Shown here piece by piece: positions 45,213-53,613 of a stretch of DNA of 64,000 nucleotides. The notes below the pieces were generated by a model. It made no database searches. It saw nothing but the letters and a program-made list of their open reading frames with translations, and was not told where the DNA came from. Position numbers and translations under genes: made by a program. The first letter of the stretch is position 1; every line of letters starts with the position of its first letter. Origin of the DNA: Sediminibacterium sp. (lineage in GTDB: Bacteria > Bacteroidota > Bacteroidia > B-17B0 > Aurantibacillaceae); contig JASGCO010000015.1 in the NCBI GenBank assembly GCA_030054095.1, positions 29,483 through 93,482 of the forward strand, given 5' to 3'.

Positions 45213-45605
45213 ATGGAAGTAACAGGAACATTAAAAGTGAAGTTCGAGACGCAGAAAGTAAGCGACCGTTTTCAGAAACGTGATTTTGTATTAATTACGG
45301 AGGCCAATACGCCTTATCCGCAATACGTTAGTTTTCAGGTAACTCAGGATAAATGCAATTTACTGGATCAGTTTAGCGAAGGTGAAGAATTACGCGTTCA
45401 GTTTAATTTAAGGGGTCGCGAATGGAATGGTCCACAAGGGGTGAAGTATTTTAACACATTAGATGCGTGGCGCATTGAGAAAAGCGGAACCGTATCCGGT
45501 AATCAATCAGCTACTCCTCAGCAAAATCAGAATACGGCAATGCCTAACAATTCTGCCCCGGTGTTTACAAGTAATATTGACGATAACGACGATTTACCGT
45601 TTTAA
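45213..45605 (+). CDS. DUF3127 protein (OB-fold, single-strand-binding-like)
   Basis: A 130-residue protein opening MEVTGTLKVKFETQKVSDRFQKRDFVL, the DUF3127 signature, with an OB-like beta-barrel to about residue 90. A Gln/Asn-rich disordered linker ends in the acidic tail NIDDNDDLPF. That tail resembles the C-terminal tip of SSB proteins, which recruits repair and replication partners, so a nucleic-acid-binding role is likely though unproven. Monocistronic, with a terminator behind it. Confidence 0.85.
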   Translation: MEVTGTLKVKFETQKVSDRFQKRDFVLITEANTPYPQYVSFQVTQDKCNLLDQFSEGEELRVQFNLRGREWNGPQGVKYFNTLDAWRIEKSGTVSGNQSATPQQNQNTAMPNNSAPVFTSNIDDNDDLPF

Positions 45606-45633
45606 CAGGCGCCAGATAAAAACAGGCTTTTTG

Positions 45634-45674
45634 AAATCGCTTTTGGGAAACCTCGAAAGCGATTTTTATTTTTA
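45634..45674 (+). terminator. Rho-independent terminator after the DUF3127 gene
   Basis: AAATCGCTTT / AAAGCGATTT stem with inner GGG/CC pairing, followed by TTATTTTT, 28 bp after the stop. Confidence 0.8.
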
Positions 45675-45695
45675 CAGTTTAAATCTTAACAGCGT

Positions 45696-46739
45696 ATGGC
45701 AAAAAGAAGACGGGCATCGGTATTGTTAATTTATACGGGTGGAACTATAGGAATGATGCAAGATCCCCGTAGCGGGGAATTAAAGCCGTTTAACTTTAAT
45801 GCCCTTAAAAATCAAATTCCGGAATTGTCTAAGTTCGATATAGATTTATCATCCGTGTCATTTTCGGAACCTATTGATAGTAGTAATATGCAGCCTAAAG
45901 TATGGACAGAAATTGCCAGAATTATTGAACAGCATTATACTAAACACGATGGGTTTGTTGTTTTGCACGGATCAGATACCATGAGTTATACGGCCAGTGC
46001 TTTAAGTTTTATGCTCGAAAACCTTAGTAAACCGGTTATATTAACCGGATCGCAATTACCAATAGGTATTATCCGGACAGATGGCAAAGAAAATCTTATC
46101 ACCGCTATTGAAATTGCAGGTACACTTAAAAACGGAAAACCGCTTGTGTCAGAAGTTTGTGTGTATTTTGAATACAAGCTTTACCGCGGAAACCGCACGT
46201 TTAAATACAACAGCGAGCATTTTGACGCGTTTAAGTCGCCGAATTACCCTGCACTGGCCGAAGCGGGCGTGGATATAGAATACAATACTGCTTTTTTACG
46301 TAAGCCATCATCCAGAAAACTGAAAACCCATTTGGTACTGGATAACAGTGTGGCAGTGCTTCGTTTGTTTCCCGGAATAAGTGAAACTACGGTAAAGGCA
46401 ATTCTCAACAGTCAGGGAACACGGGCGGTTATACTGGAAACATTTGGTGCTGGTAATGCCACAACGGAGAAATGGTTTTTAAATGCGGTGCAGGATGCGT
46501 TAAACAAAGGTATTGTATTGGTAAATGTTACGCAGTGCCTGGAGGGCTCCGTTATACAAGGCATGTATGAAACCAGTACCGCGCTTAAAAAAATGGGTGT
46601 AGTCAGTGCGTATGACATGACGTTTGAAAGCGCTGTTACCAAGTTAATGTTTCTTTTAGGACGTTATAAGAAACCTGAAGAAATAAAGGCCGCATTTGGA
46701 AAAGAGTTGAGAGGGGAGTTGACACCAGCCAGACGTTAA
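45696..46739 (+). CDS. ansA: Type I (cytoplasmic) L-asparaginase
   Basis: A 347-residue enzyme hydrolysing asparagine to aspartate and ammonia. Both catalytic threonine regions are present: LLIYTGGTIGMMQ near the N-terminus and VVLHGSDTMSYTASALSFML. The lysine follows in GSQLPIGIIRTDGKENL. Lack of a signal peptide puts it in the cytoplasm. It is four bases from the ClC channel gene, so the two probably share a transcript. Confidence 0.93.
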   Translation: MAKRRRASVLLIYTGGTIGMMQDPRSGELKPFNFNALKNQIPELSKFDIDLSSVSFSEPIDSSNMQPKVWTEIARIIEQHYTKHDGFVVLHGSDTMSYTASALSFMLENLSKPVILTGSQLPIGIIRTDGKENLITAIEIAGTLKNGKPLVSEVCVYFEYKLYRGNRTFKYNSEHFDAFKSPNYPALAEAGVDIEYNTAFLRKPSSRKLKTHLVLDNSVAVLRLFPGISETTVKAILNSQGTRAVILETFGAGNATTEKWFLNAVQDALNKGIVLVNVTQCLEGSVIQGMYETSTALKKMGVVSAYDMTFESAVTKLMFLLGRYKKPEEIKAAFGKELRGELTPARR

Positions 46740-46743
46740 AAAA

Positions 46744-48522
46744 TTGTCATTGAAAAAACTAAACTACATAGAAAAAGGAATTGCCTGGATGCATGAACGG
46801 ATGAATGAGCGTCAGTTCCTGATCTTTAGTAGTATTTTGGTTGGGTTGAGTGCCGGATTAGCGGCAGTCATTTTGAAGCTGTTTGTTTCGCTTATCCGTG
46901 TTTATCTGGTAGAACGCGATTTCGCCGGGTTTTTCTCGCAATATGTTTACTTGTTATTTCCCGTGGCAGGTATAGGTTTAGCCGCTTGTATCATTTATTA
47001 TGTATTTAAAAACCAGTTAACAAAAGGAAATGCTGGTATTTTATATGCTATTGCGCGTAAAAGTGCTTTTATTCCTTTTCATAATATGTACGCGCATGTA
47101 ATTACCAGTGGCTTAACAGTGGGATTCGGAGGTTCAGCAGGATTAGAGTCGCCGATAGTGAGTACGGGTTCAGCGATAGGATCTAATTTTGCCAGAACTT
47201 ACAAACTTTCATATAAAGAGCGAACCATGTTACTTGCCGCGGGCGTTGCCGGTGGAGTCGCGGGTGCTTTTAATGCGCCTATTGCAGGCGTGTTATTCGC
47301 TCTCGAAGTGATCCTTATTGATATCAGTATTAGCGCGTTTATTCCTTTATTGATTGCTGCTGCTTCCGGTGCATTAATATCCAAAATACTTTTAGGAGAG
47401 GGATACCTTTTGTTTTTCAGATTAAAACAACCGTTTAATTATCATAACGTGCCATTTTATATTCTGATGGGTTTATTGGCAGGATTGGTTTCTCTGTATT
47501 ATGTTAATGTATTTGAGCGGGTAGAACAAAAATGGCGGAATATGTCTTCGGGAGTAGTAAGATGGTTATCAGGGAGTATATTGCTCGTGTTGCTGATTGC
47601 ATTATTTCCGGCTCTTTTTGGCGAGGGATATGAAAGTGTTAAGGCGTTATCGGAACTGAAATGGGAACAATGGTTGAAAGGAAGTTTTTTACACCAATAC
47701 GTATCAGGAAACGGTTTAATGATGGTGATGATTGTATTGACCCTTTTGATTAAACCAATGGCAGCGGGGTTAACATTGGGAGGTGGTGGAAACGGTGGTA
47801 ATTTTGCACCTTCGCTATTTGTAGGGGCTTGTTTGGGATTTGTATTTGCTTCCGGAGCTAATATGATGGGATTCGACTCCGTTCCCGTTAGTAATTTTAC
47901 ACTGGTAGCCATGGGAGGTGTTTTAAGCGGCGTTTTTCATGCCCCGCTTACAGGCATCTTTTTAATTGCTGAAATTACCGGCGGATACGAATTAATTATT
48001 CCGCTGATGCTTGTGTCAACCATCAGTTACATTGTGGTAAAATACTTCCACCCCGATTCGCTGGAAGTAAGGCGTTTAAAACACATGGGGGCGATCATAT
48101 CTGAGAATAAGGATACAAGTATTTTAAGTAAAATTGCTATCAGTCAGGTGGTAGAGCGTGATTTTACAGCTATTCATTTTAAAGCCAGTTTAAGAGAGAT
48201 TGTGGAAAGCATTAAGCATTCGAAAAGGAACATTTTTCCTGTAGTTAAAAAAAACGGGAAATTATTGGGGGTTATTTATCTGAATGCCATTCGCGAGGAA
48301 ATGTTTAATACCGATTTGTACGACCAGATTTCAGCAAGGGAAATAATGCAGAAACCGGGAGTGGTGGTAGAAAGTAATGAAGATATTTTTCAGATAATGA
48401 AGAAATTCGAGGAATCAGGACAATGGAATCTGCCTGTAGTTGAAAACGAAATTTACATAGGGTTTCTCTCTAAATCCAGTATTCTGGATACCTATCGCCA
48501 CGAATTATTAAAATCTGTATAA
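46744..48522 (+). CDS. ClC-family chloride channel/antiporter with CBS domains
   Basis: A 592-residue membrane protein: ClC core (about 20-430) with GSAGLESPIVSTGSAIGSN (gating glutamate in GLESP), GVAGGVAGAFNAPIAGVLFALEV and GGNGGNFAPSLFVGACLG, then a CBS pair (about 455-592). It moves chloride or related anions, with nucleotide control through CBS likely. The start is uncertain: no ATG precedes the first helix cap, and TTG at 46744 or 46750 gives M(S)LKKLNYIEKGIAW; the first ATG is at 46789 (MHERMNERQF). The TTGs keep the amphipathic N-terminal helix. Confidence 0.9.
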   Translation: MSLKKLNYIEKGIAWMHERMNERQFLIFSSILVGLSAGLAAVILKLFVSLIRVYLVERDFAGFFSQYVYLLFPVAGIGLAACIIYYVFKNQLTKGNAGILYAIARKSAFIPFHNMYAHVITSGLTVGFGGSAGLESPIVSTGSAIGSNFARTYKLSYKERTMLLAAGVAGGVAGAFNAPIAGVLFALEVILIDISISAFIPLLIAAASGALISKILLGEGYLLFFRLKQPFNYHNVPFYILMGLLAGLVSLYYVNVFERVEQKWRNMSSGVVRWLSGSILLVLLIALFPALFGEGYESVKALSELKWEQWLKGSFLHQYVSGNGLMMVMIVLTLLIKPMAAGLTLGGGGNGGNFAPSLFVGACLGFVFASGANMMGFDSVPVSNFTLVAMGGVLSGVFHAPLTGIFLIAEITGGYELIIPLMLVSTISYIVVKYFHPDSLEVRRLKHMGAIISENKDTSILSKIAISQVVERDFTAIHFKASLREIVESIKHSKRNIFPVVKKNGKLLGVIYLNAIREEMFNTDLYDQISAREIMQKPGVVVESNEDIFQIMKKFEESGQWNLPVVENEIYIGFLSKSSILDTYRHELLKSV

Positions 48523-48523
48523 A

Positions 48524-49504
48524 TTATTTTTTTGCGGGAGATGTAACGGGTTTAGTCTTTAATAAAAGATGACTCAGTAACTGTTCTTTACATAAAGCTG
48601 TATCTGCCAGCAAAAAGGCTTTTTTAAGAATAGCATCATGCCCTGCTGTTTTAGGAAACAATTGCAATGCAATAGCCAGCGCTTCTTCTTTTTTTACATG
48701 TCTGGTTTTACGGATGGCTTTTTGCACCCCTTCAATAGTTAGTCCTTCATCTTTATACTGACCAAGCTCTTTTATAAGGGTACTTAATGCGTAAAAAACG
48801 GTTTTGTTTAATTCAATGCGGTGTTTAATGGTTTTATTAACCGGTAACACATTGTAAGGCGATTTCTTTGCTTCGGGCGTTACATATACCTTTTCCCACT
48901 TAAATTTTTCCGGACTTTTTTCCAGAATAAACAAACCGCCGTAGGCTTGTGCGTATATACTTAACCAACGGAGCCTGCGCCTGAGTTCATGTACCTGAAG
49001 TTCCATATCGTCGAAACGGCCTTTGCTGTGATAGTTGTCCATAAAACTCATGATAGACGCTATTTCCTGTTGAAAGGCATTGCGGATCAGCATTGTTTTA
49101 CCGGAAGTGTTATCAAAAGCAAGTGCTTTTTCCGCTTCGGGTAAGCATTCTAAGATCTCTTTTTTCTCAATGAGTTTTTCAAGCTTTTTAAACGTTTTAT
49201 TTTTTTTATGTTCAAAGTAATTCAAGAGGGCTTCATCGTTTAGTTTTAATGCGATCAGTTCTTTGTAGATCGCATCATAATAATCTATCTCCCCAAGTAT
49301 ATCTTCAAATTTCTTAAACAGTTTTTGCCAGTTGCCTGAATTTTTATCGTCAAAAGCCAGTTTGTTTAACCGGGCAATGCTTTCCAGCATAAAAAAAGCA
49401 CCGCGGGCATTCTTCGCGTAAAAGGCTTCCGCTTTATTTTTAGTTCTGCCAAATTTAAGTAAACTGATAATAAATGGTTTGGCCGGGTTAAGTTGAGTAA
49501 TCAT
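48524..49504 (-). CDS. Hypothetical helical protein, weakly CHAD-like
   Basis: A 326-residue cytoplasmic protein, almost all alpha-helix and lysine-rich. The stretch QVHELRRRLRWLSIYAQAY resembles the HxLRVxxRRLR signature of CHAD domains, which bind polyphosphate, but the other conserved CHAD histidines are not obvious, so this is only a possibility. It is the last gene of a minus-strand row, 21 bp after the 3-hydroxyacyl-CoA dehydrogenase gene, and converges on the ClC gene with one base between stops. Confidence 0.7.
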   Translation of the reverse strand: MITQLNPAKPFIISLLKFGRTKNKAEAFYAKNARGAFFMLESIARLNKLAFDDKNSGNWQKLFKKFEDILGEIDYYDAIYKELIALKLNDEALLNYFEHKKNKTFKKLEKLIEKKEILECLPEAEKALAFDNTSGKTMLIRNAFQQEIASIMSFMDNYHSKGRFDDMELQVHELRRRLRWLSIYAQAYGGLFILEKSPEKFKWEKVYVTPEAKKSPYNVLPVNKTIKHRIELNKTVFYALSTLIKELGQYKDEGLTIEGVQKAIRKTRHVKKEEALAIALQLFPKTAGHDAILKKAFLLADTALCKEQLLSHLLLKTKPVTSPAKK

Positions 49505-49525
49505 GGGGTGCTGAATGGATTAGGG

Positions 49526-50689
49526 TTAATGTTCGTAAAATACTTTATGCGTTTTTAAGCCCATGCTGGGGCGGTAACGGTCTTCCTCATAAAGCCGGTT
49601 AAGTGTTTGCAGGGTATTTAAAACTTCTTCTACACCTATCTCGTCGGCCCATTTTAAAAGTCCTTTCGGGTAATTAACGCCTTTTGTCATAGCCAGATCT
49701 ATATCTTCTTTACTGGCAATGTTATAATAAAGCGCGTCGGCAGCTTCGTTAATAAGCATGGCCACTACACGACCTACTATAGTTTTGCCCAGTTCCATAT
49801 CTTTAGTGGGTTCAGGCATTGCCGCTCCCTCTGCGTAATTGTAAAATCCCCTGCCACTTTTCCGCCCAAAAAATCGGGCTTCCAATAAACGTTTTTGTGT
49901 AAGCGCGGGTTTAAACTTAGGGTCATAGTAAAACTCTTTCCACACTGTTTCGGTTACCACATAGTTTACATCATGGCCAATTAAGTCCATCAGTTCAAAA
50001 GGTCCCATCTTAAAACCGCCGATTTCTTTCATAGCCCAGTCAATCGTAGCCATGTCTGCAATGCCTTCCTCCAGTAGCCGTAGCGATTCACTGTAAAATG
50101 GTCGTGCTACGCGGTTTACAATAAAGCCGGGGGTGTCTTTGGCTATAACGGGTAATTTCCCCCATGTGGCAATCAGTTCTTTGCAGGCATTTACAATAGA
50201 AGCGGAACTGGCAATTCCTCCTATTATTTCTACTAGTGGCATTAAAGGAGCCGGATTAAAAAAATGAATGCCAACTACTTTTTCAGGATTACTGCAGGCA
50301 GAAGCAATAGAAGTGATGGATAAAGAAGAGGTGTTGGACGCTAAAACCGTTTCTGCCCCGCAAATTTTTTCCAGTTCACCAAATACAGTTTGTTTTACGT
50401 CCAAACGTTCAATAATGGCCTCTATCACTAAGGCACATTCTTTTAAGTCGGTGAGCTGAGTACAGTATTGTATATTGTTAAGAATACCGGAGGCTTTCTC
50501 TGAAGTTAATTTTTGTTTTTCAACAAGTTTGTTTAAAGTTTGTGTCAGTTGACTTTTAGCTTTATCCAATGCCTGAGTGTTGGTGTCGTAAATAAACACC
50601 TGATGTCCGGCAGTGGCAGCTACCTGGGCAATACCGCTGCCCATAGCGCCTGAACCAACCACGCCAATTTTAGATGAGGATGTGAACAT
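49526..50689 (-). CDS. 3-hydroxyacyl-CoA dehydrogenase
   Basis: A 387-residue NAD-dependent enzyme of fatty-acid or aromatic-acid beta-oxidation, oxidising 3-hydroxyacyl-CoA. The Rossmann domain opens KIGVVGSGAMGSGIAQVAATAGH, and the catalytic His lies in VVGIHFFNPAPLMPLVEII. Two 3HCDH C-terminal domains follow (about 185-280, with DTPGFIVNRVARPFYSE and FKMGPFELMDLIG; and about 300-385). PaaH/Hbd-type architecture. It sits eight bases after a secreted T9SS protein gene, an unusual neighbour. Confidence 0.92.
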   Translation of the reverse strand: MFTSSSKIGVVGSGAMGSGIAQVAATAGHQVFIYDTNTQALDKAKSQLTQTLNKLVEKQKLTSEKASGILNNIQYCTQLTDLKECALVIEAIIERLDVKQTVFGELEKICGAETVLASNTSSLSITSIASACSNPEKVVGIHFFNPAPLMPLVEIIGGIASSASIVNACKELIATWGKLPVIAKDTPGFIVNRVARPFYSESLRLLEEGIADMATIDWAMKEIGGFKMGPFELMDLIGHDVNYVVTETVWKEFYYDPKFKPALTQKRLLEARFFGRKSGRGFYNYAEGAAMPEPTKDMELGKTIVGRVVAMLINEAADALYYNIASKEDIDLAMTKGVNYPKGLLKWADEIGVEEVLNTLQTLNRLYEEDRYRPSMGLKTHKVFYEH

Positions 50690-50697
50690 AAAAAAAG

Positions 50698-52134
50698 TTA
50701 ATGCTGTAGAGTAAGTTTCCGGGTAAAAAATGTGCGAGTGTCTGTTTTAAGTGTAACAAAATAAAGGCCGGAAGGCAAGTCTTTTGTATCTACCGTAAAA
50801 TAGTTTTCCTGTGCCTGATAAGTATTGGTAATGGTTTTGGAAAGAACTGTTTTGCCATCAATACTTTTTACAGTTAATTGCATGTCATCTTGAATTCCCG
50901 AGGGTAAATTGAACGTTACATGATTTTTTGCAGGATTCGGATAGAGTATAAAGTTGGTATTGGCTGACGCTATTTCGTTGATATTAGTTGTTAAAGAAGG
51001 GAAGTTCAACATGAATAATCCGTTTTTCATATCCAATGCTATAATGTTTTTACTGGGAAGGTAAGGGTAAGCCCCCCATAATCCATCGTAAGCATCGTTG
51101 CCATAATTTCCAGTGTTGCCTCCGCCTTGTGGATACGTGTCAAAATAGCCTGCTAATGTTGGGTTAGAAGGATTTGTTAAATCGTAAACCTGCAGCCCGT
51201 CCTGATAGCTTGCTAAAACAGCCCAGCGGTTACCTATTACAAAAGGGTTATGCGGGGTTGTTTGGTTAGCAAATTGCTGACGGGTGGCCAGTACCTGAAT
51301 ATTGGAAAGATTAGTCACATTGCAGAATTTGATGGGGAGTCCGTCCGGAACTTCATCTGTAAAAACCAGATATTGTCCGTTACTGGTTAAGCTGCTGCTG
51401 TGATTATAACCCGATCCGGGATAAGTGGTTAATGAACCCAACGAAGTGAAAGTATTTGATGCGGTGAGCCTGAGTACTCTTAATCCCTGATAGGCGGCTG
51501 AGGCAAAGATGGTATCGTTTCGTACAAACATGTCGTGTACATAAGTAATGCTGGGAATATCCTGATTCAATGCACGGATAAGAGTTGGTGACGCTGGATT
51601 TACCAAACTGTAAACAGCCATGGAATAGGCGCTGCCGTTACTTTTTGTAATGCCTCCGGCGTATAATTTATTGCCATCTACCCAAATAGTATGTGCCCTT
51701 TCAAAAAGGGCTTTACTGTCATATACTACATGAACACTATCCGGCAGGTACGACATATCTATAATCTGGAAACTGTTAGGAGCCGCATCGTCACTCACCG
51801 AGTAACAATAGTTTTGGTAAGTTTTTACTTCCCGCCAGGTGCAACCGGTACGTTTACCGGCCACGTAGTCGCAAATAACAGGACTCGAAGGATTGGTTAC
51901 ATCTACAAAGTAAGTTCCGCTTTGTGAGCCAAGTATGGCATACTCTCTGTTTTTAGCGGATTGAAACCATCCCCAGCAACCAGAATATTTGTCGCCATAA
52001 CTATTGGTGCCGGTTTCCGGGTTAGTAATACTCAATAGATTGATGTTAGAAGCGGAATAAGTTTGGGTATAGCTGTATGAAACAGTAAACACTAGCAAAG
52101 CTATTAACAGTGTTTTTTTGTGTGTAAAAACCAT
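50698..52134 (-). CDS. Choice-of-anchor B (LVIVD-repeat) secreted protein, T9SS, copy 1
   Basis: A 478-residue exported protein. After the signal peptide, the beta-propeller built of LVIVD-type repeats begins with a conserved GCWGWFQSAKNREYAILGSQSGTYFVDVTNP region in separable blocks, followed by TCTWREVKTYQNYCYSVSDDA and GYNHSSSL. The last 80 residues are a T9SS domain (LYPNPAKNHVTF...LPSGLYFVTLKTD). Role unknown; the family is common on Bacteroidota surfaces. It is a tandem paralogue of the next gene upstream, 12 bp away. Confidence 0.87.
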   Translation of the reverse strand: MVFTHKKTLLIALLVFTVSYSYTQTYSASNINLLSITNPETGTNSYGDKYSGCWGWFQSAKNREYAILGSQSGTYFVDVTNPSSPVICDYVAGKRTGCTWREVKTYQNYCYSVSDDAAPNSFQIIDMSYLPDSVHVVYDSKALFERAHTIWVDGNKLYAGGITKSNGSAYSMAVYSLVNPASPTLIRALNQDIPSITYVHDMFVRNDTIFASAAYQGLRVLRLTASNTFTSLGSLTTYPGSGYNHSSSLTSNGQYLVFTDEVPDGLPIKFCNVTNLSNIQVLATRQQFANQTTPHNPFVIGNRWAVLASYQDGLQVYDLTNPSNPTLAGYFDTYPQGGGNTGNYGNDAYDGLWGAYPYLPSKNIIALDMKNGLFMLNFPSLTTNINEIASANTNFILYPNPAKNHVTFNLPSGIQDDMQLTVKSIDGKTVLSKTITNTYQAQENYFTVDTKDLPSGLYFVTLKTDTRTFFTRKLTLQH

Positions 52135-52146
52135 GGTAAGAGTAGA

Positions 52147-53568
52147 TTAATGTTGTACAATTAGTTTCGTTGTAAACACCTGTTCATCGCCTTGCTTAAC
52201 AGAGAGCAGGTAATGCCCGTTGGCAAGGTCTGTTGTTTTCAGAAGTGTTTCTGTTAAACCGCCCGTTCCCTGACTAACAATCGTTTGGCCCAAAATATTT
52301 TTCAGTTCTACTGTATAAAGACCTTGTTTAGGTACACTTACCGTAAGCGTGTTATTTGCCGGATTCGGGTAAACTGAAACATGACTGAGTCCATTTTTAT
52401 GTTGTTTTACTCCTACCGCAGTTCCCAGAATGCTATTGGCCTGTAACAGGAAAACACCATTCTGCATATCGCAGGCAAGAATTAAGCCGCTGGGGAAAAA
52501 CGGATAAGCCCCCCAGTTACCACGGTACGGAGCGCCATTGTAATTACCGGTATTGGCACCGCCCTGAGGATGTGTGTCAAAGAAACCAGCCACAGTGGGA
52601 GCGCTGGGATTTGAAATATCGTAAATGTAAAGTCCATCCTGATAGCAACTAACAACCGCCCAGCGATTGCCAATAACATAGGGGTTGTGTGGTGTAGTAT
52701 TAGGATGGGGAATAACGGTAGATGTTGTTTGTATATTTGATAAATTCTGAACATCCAGAACTTTGATCGGTAATGCGCTGGGAACCTCATCGCACATTAC
52801 AAGGTATTTACTGTTGGCAGTGATGTAAGAACTATGATTATATCCTGCGCCCGGATAAGAAGTTAATGACCCCAGTAAACTAAACGAGTTAGTGGCACTG
52901 GAGTATTTTAAAACATTTAATCCCTGATTGGCGCATGAAGCATACACCGTATCGTTTTTCACGAACATATCGTGTACGTAACCAATGGACGGGTAGTCCA
53001 TGTTTAACGATCTTAAAAATTGCGGATTAGCGGGCGTATTAGCCAATTCATAAACAGTCATTGGACGCAATCCAATACCGGGTTTGGTTTCACCACCAAC
53101 GTACAATCTGCTGCCATCTACCCATAAAGTGTGCCCCCTTTCAAAGTAAGAGGTGCCTTTATGAATAACGTGTACGCTGTCTGGTAAATACTGCATGTCA
53201 ATGATTTGAAATGTATTTGGAGCACCGTCATCGCTGGAAACATAGCAGTAATGTTGATAGGTTTTTATTTCGCGCCAGGTACAACCATATTTACCGCTTA
53301 CCGAGTCGCAAATAACCGGATTGGCAGGATTGGTTACATCAATAAACCACGTTCCTGTTGAGGAACCAACCAGCGCGTATTCACGGTTTTTTGAAGCCTG
53401 ATACCAGCCCCAGCAACCCGAATATTTCCGGCTGTCGCTTCCCATTCCGACGGTAGATTGCGGGTCAATATGCCCTACCATAGAAATGTTGGAAGAAGGA
53501 TAATTAATTTGTGCAAATGCGCCAAACAAGGGGATGAGAATACATGTAAACAGTAAAATTCGCTTCAT
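52147..53568 (-). CDS. Choice-of-anchor B (LVIVD-repeat) secreted protein, T9SS, copy 2
   Basis: A 473-residue paralogue of the adjacent downstream gene, sharing its layout throughout: signal peptide (MKRILLFTCILIPLFGAFAQ), GCWGWYQASKNREYALVGS, TCTWREIKTYQHYCYVSSDDGAPNTFQIIDMQYLPDSVHV in blocks, VHDMFVKNDTVYAS and GYNHSSYI. T9SS tail: VYPNPANNTLTV...LANGHYLLSVKQG. More than half of the residues agree by eye, with the sorting domain the least similar part. Tandem duplication is the simplest origin. Confidence 0.87.
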   Translation of the reverse strand: MKRILLFTCILIPLFGAFAQINYPSSNISMVGHIDPQSTVGMGSDSRKYSGCWGWYQASKNREYALVGSSTGTWFIDVTNPANPVICDSVSGKYGCTWREIKTYQHYCYVSSDDGAPNTFQIIDMQYLPDSVHVIHKGTSYFERGHTLWVDGSRLYVGGETKPGIGLRPMTVYELANTPANPQFLRSLNMDYPSIGYVHDMFVKNDTVYASCANQGLNVLKYSSATNSFSLLGSLTSYPGAGYNHSSYITANSKYLVMCDEVPSALPIKVLDVQNLSNIQTTSTVIPHPNTTPHNPYVIGNRWAVVSCYQDGLYIYDISNPSAPTVAGFFDTHPQGGANTGNYNGAPYRGNWGAYPFFPSGLILACDMQNGVFLLQANSILGTAVGVKQHKNGLSHVSVYPNPANNTLTVSVPKQGLYTVELKNILGQTIVSQGTGGLTETLLKTTDLANGHYLLSVKQGDEQVFTTKLIVQH

Positions 53569-53613
53569 TACTTTAAAACTATTGATTCGAGATAAAGCTA
53601 AAGAATTAATATG

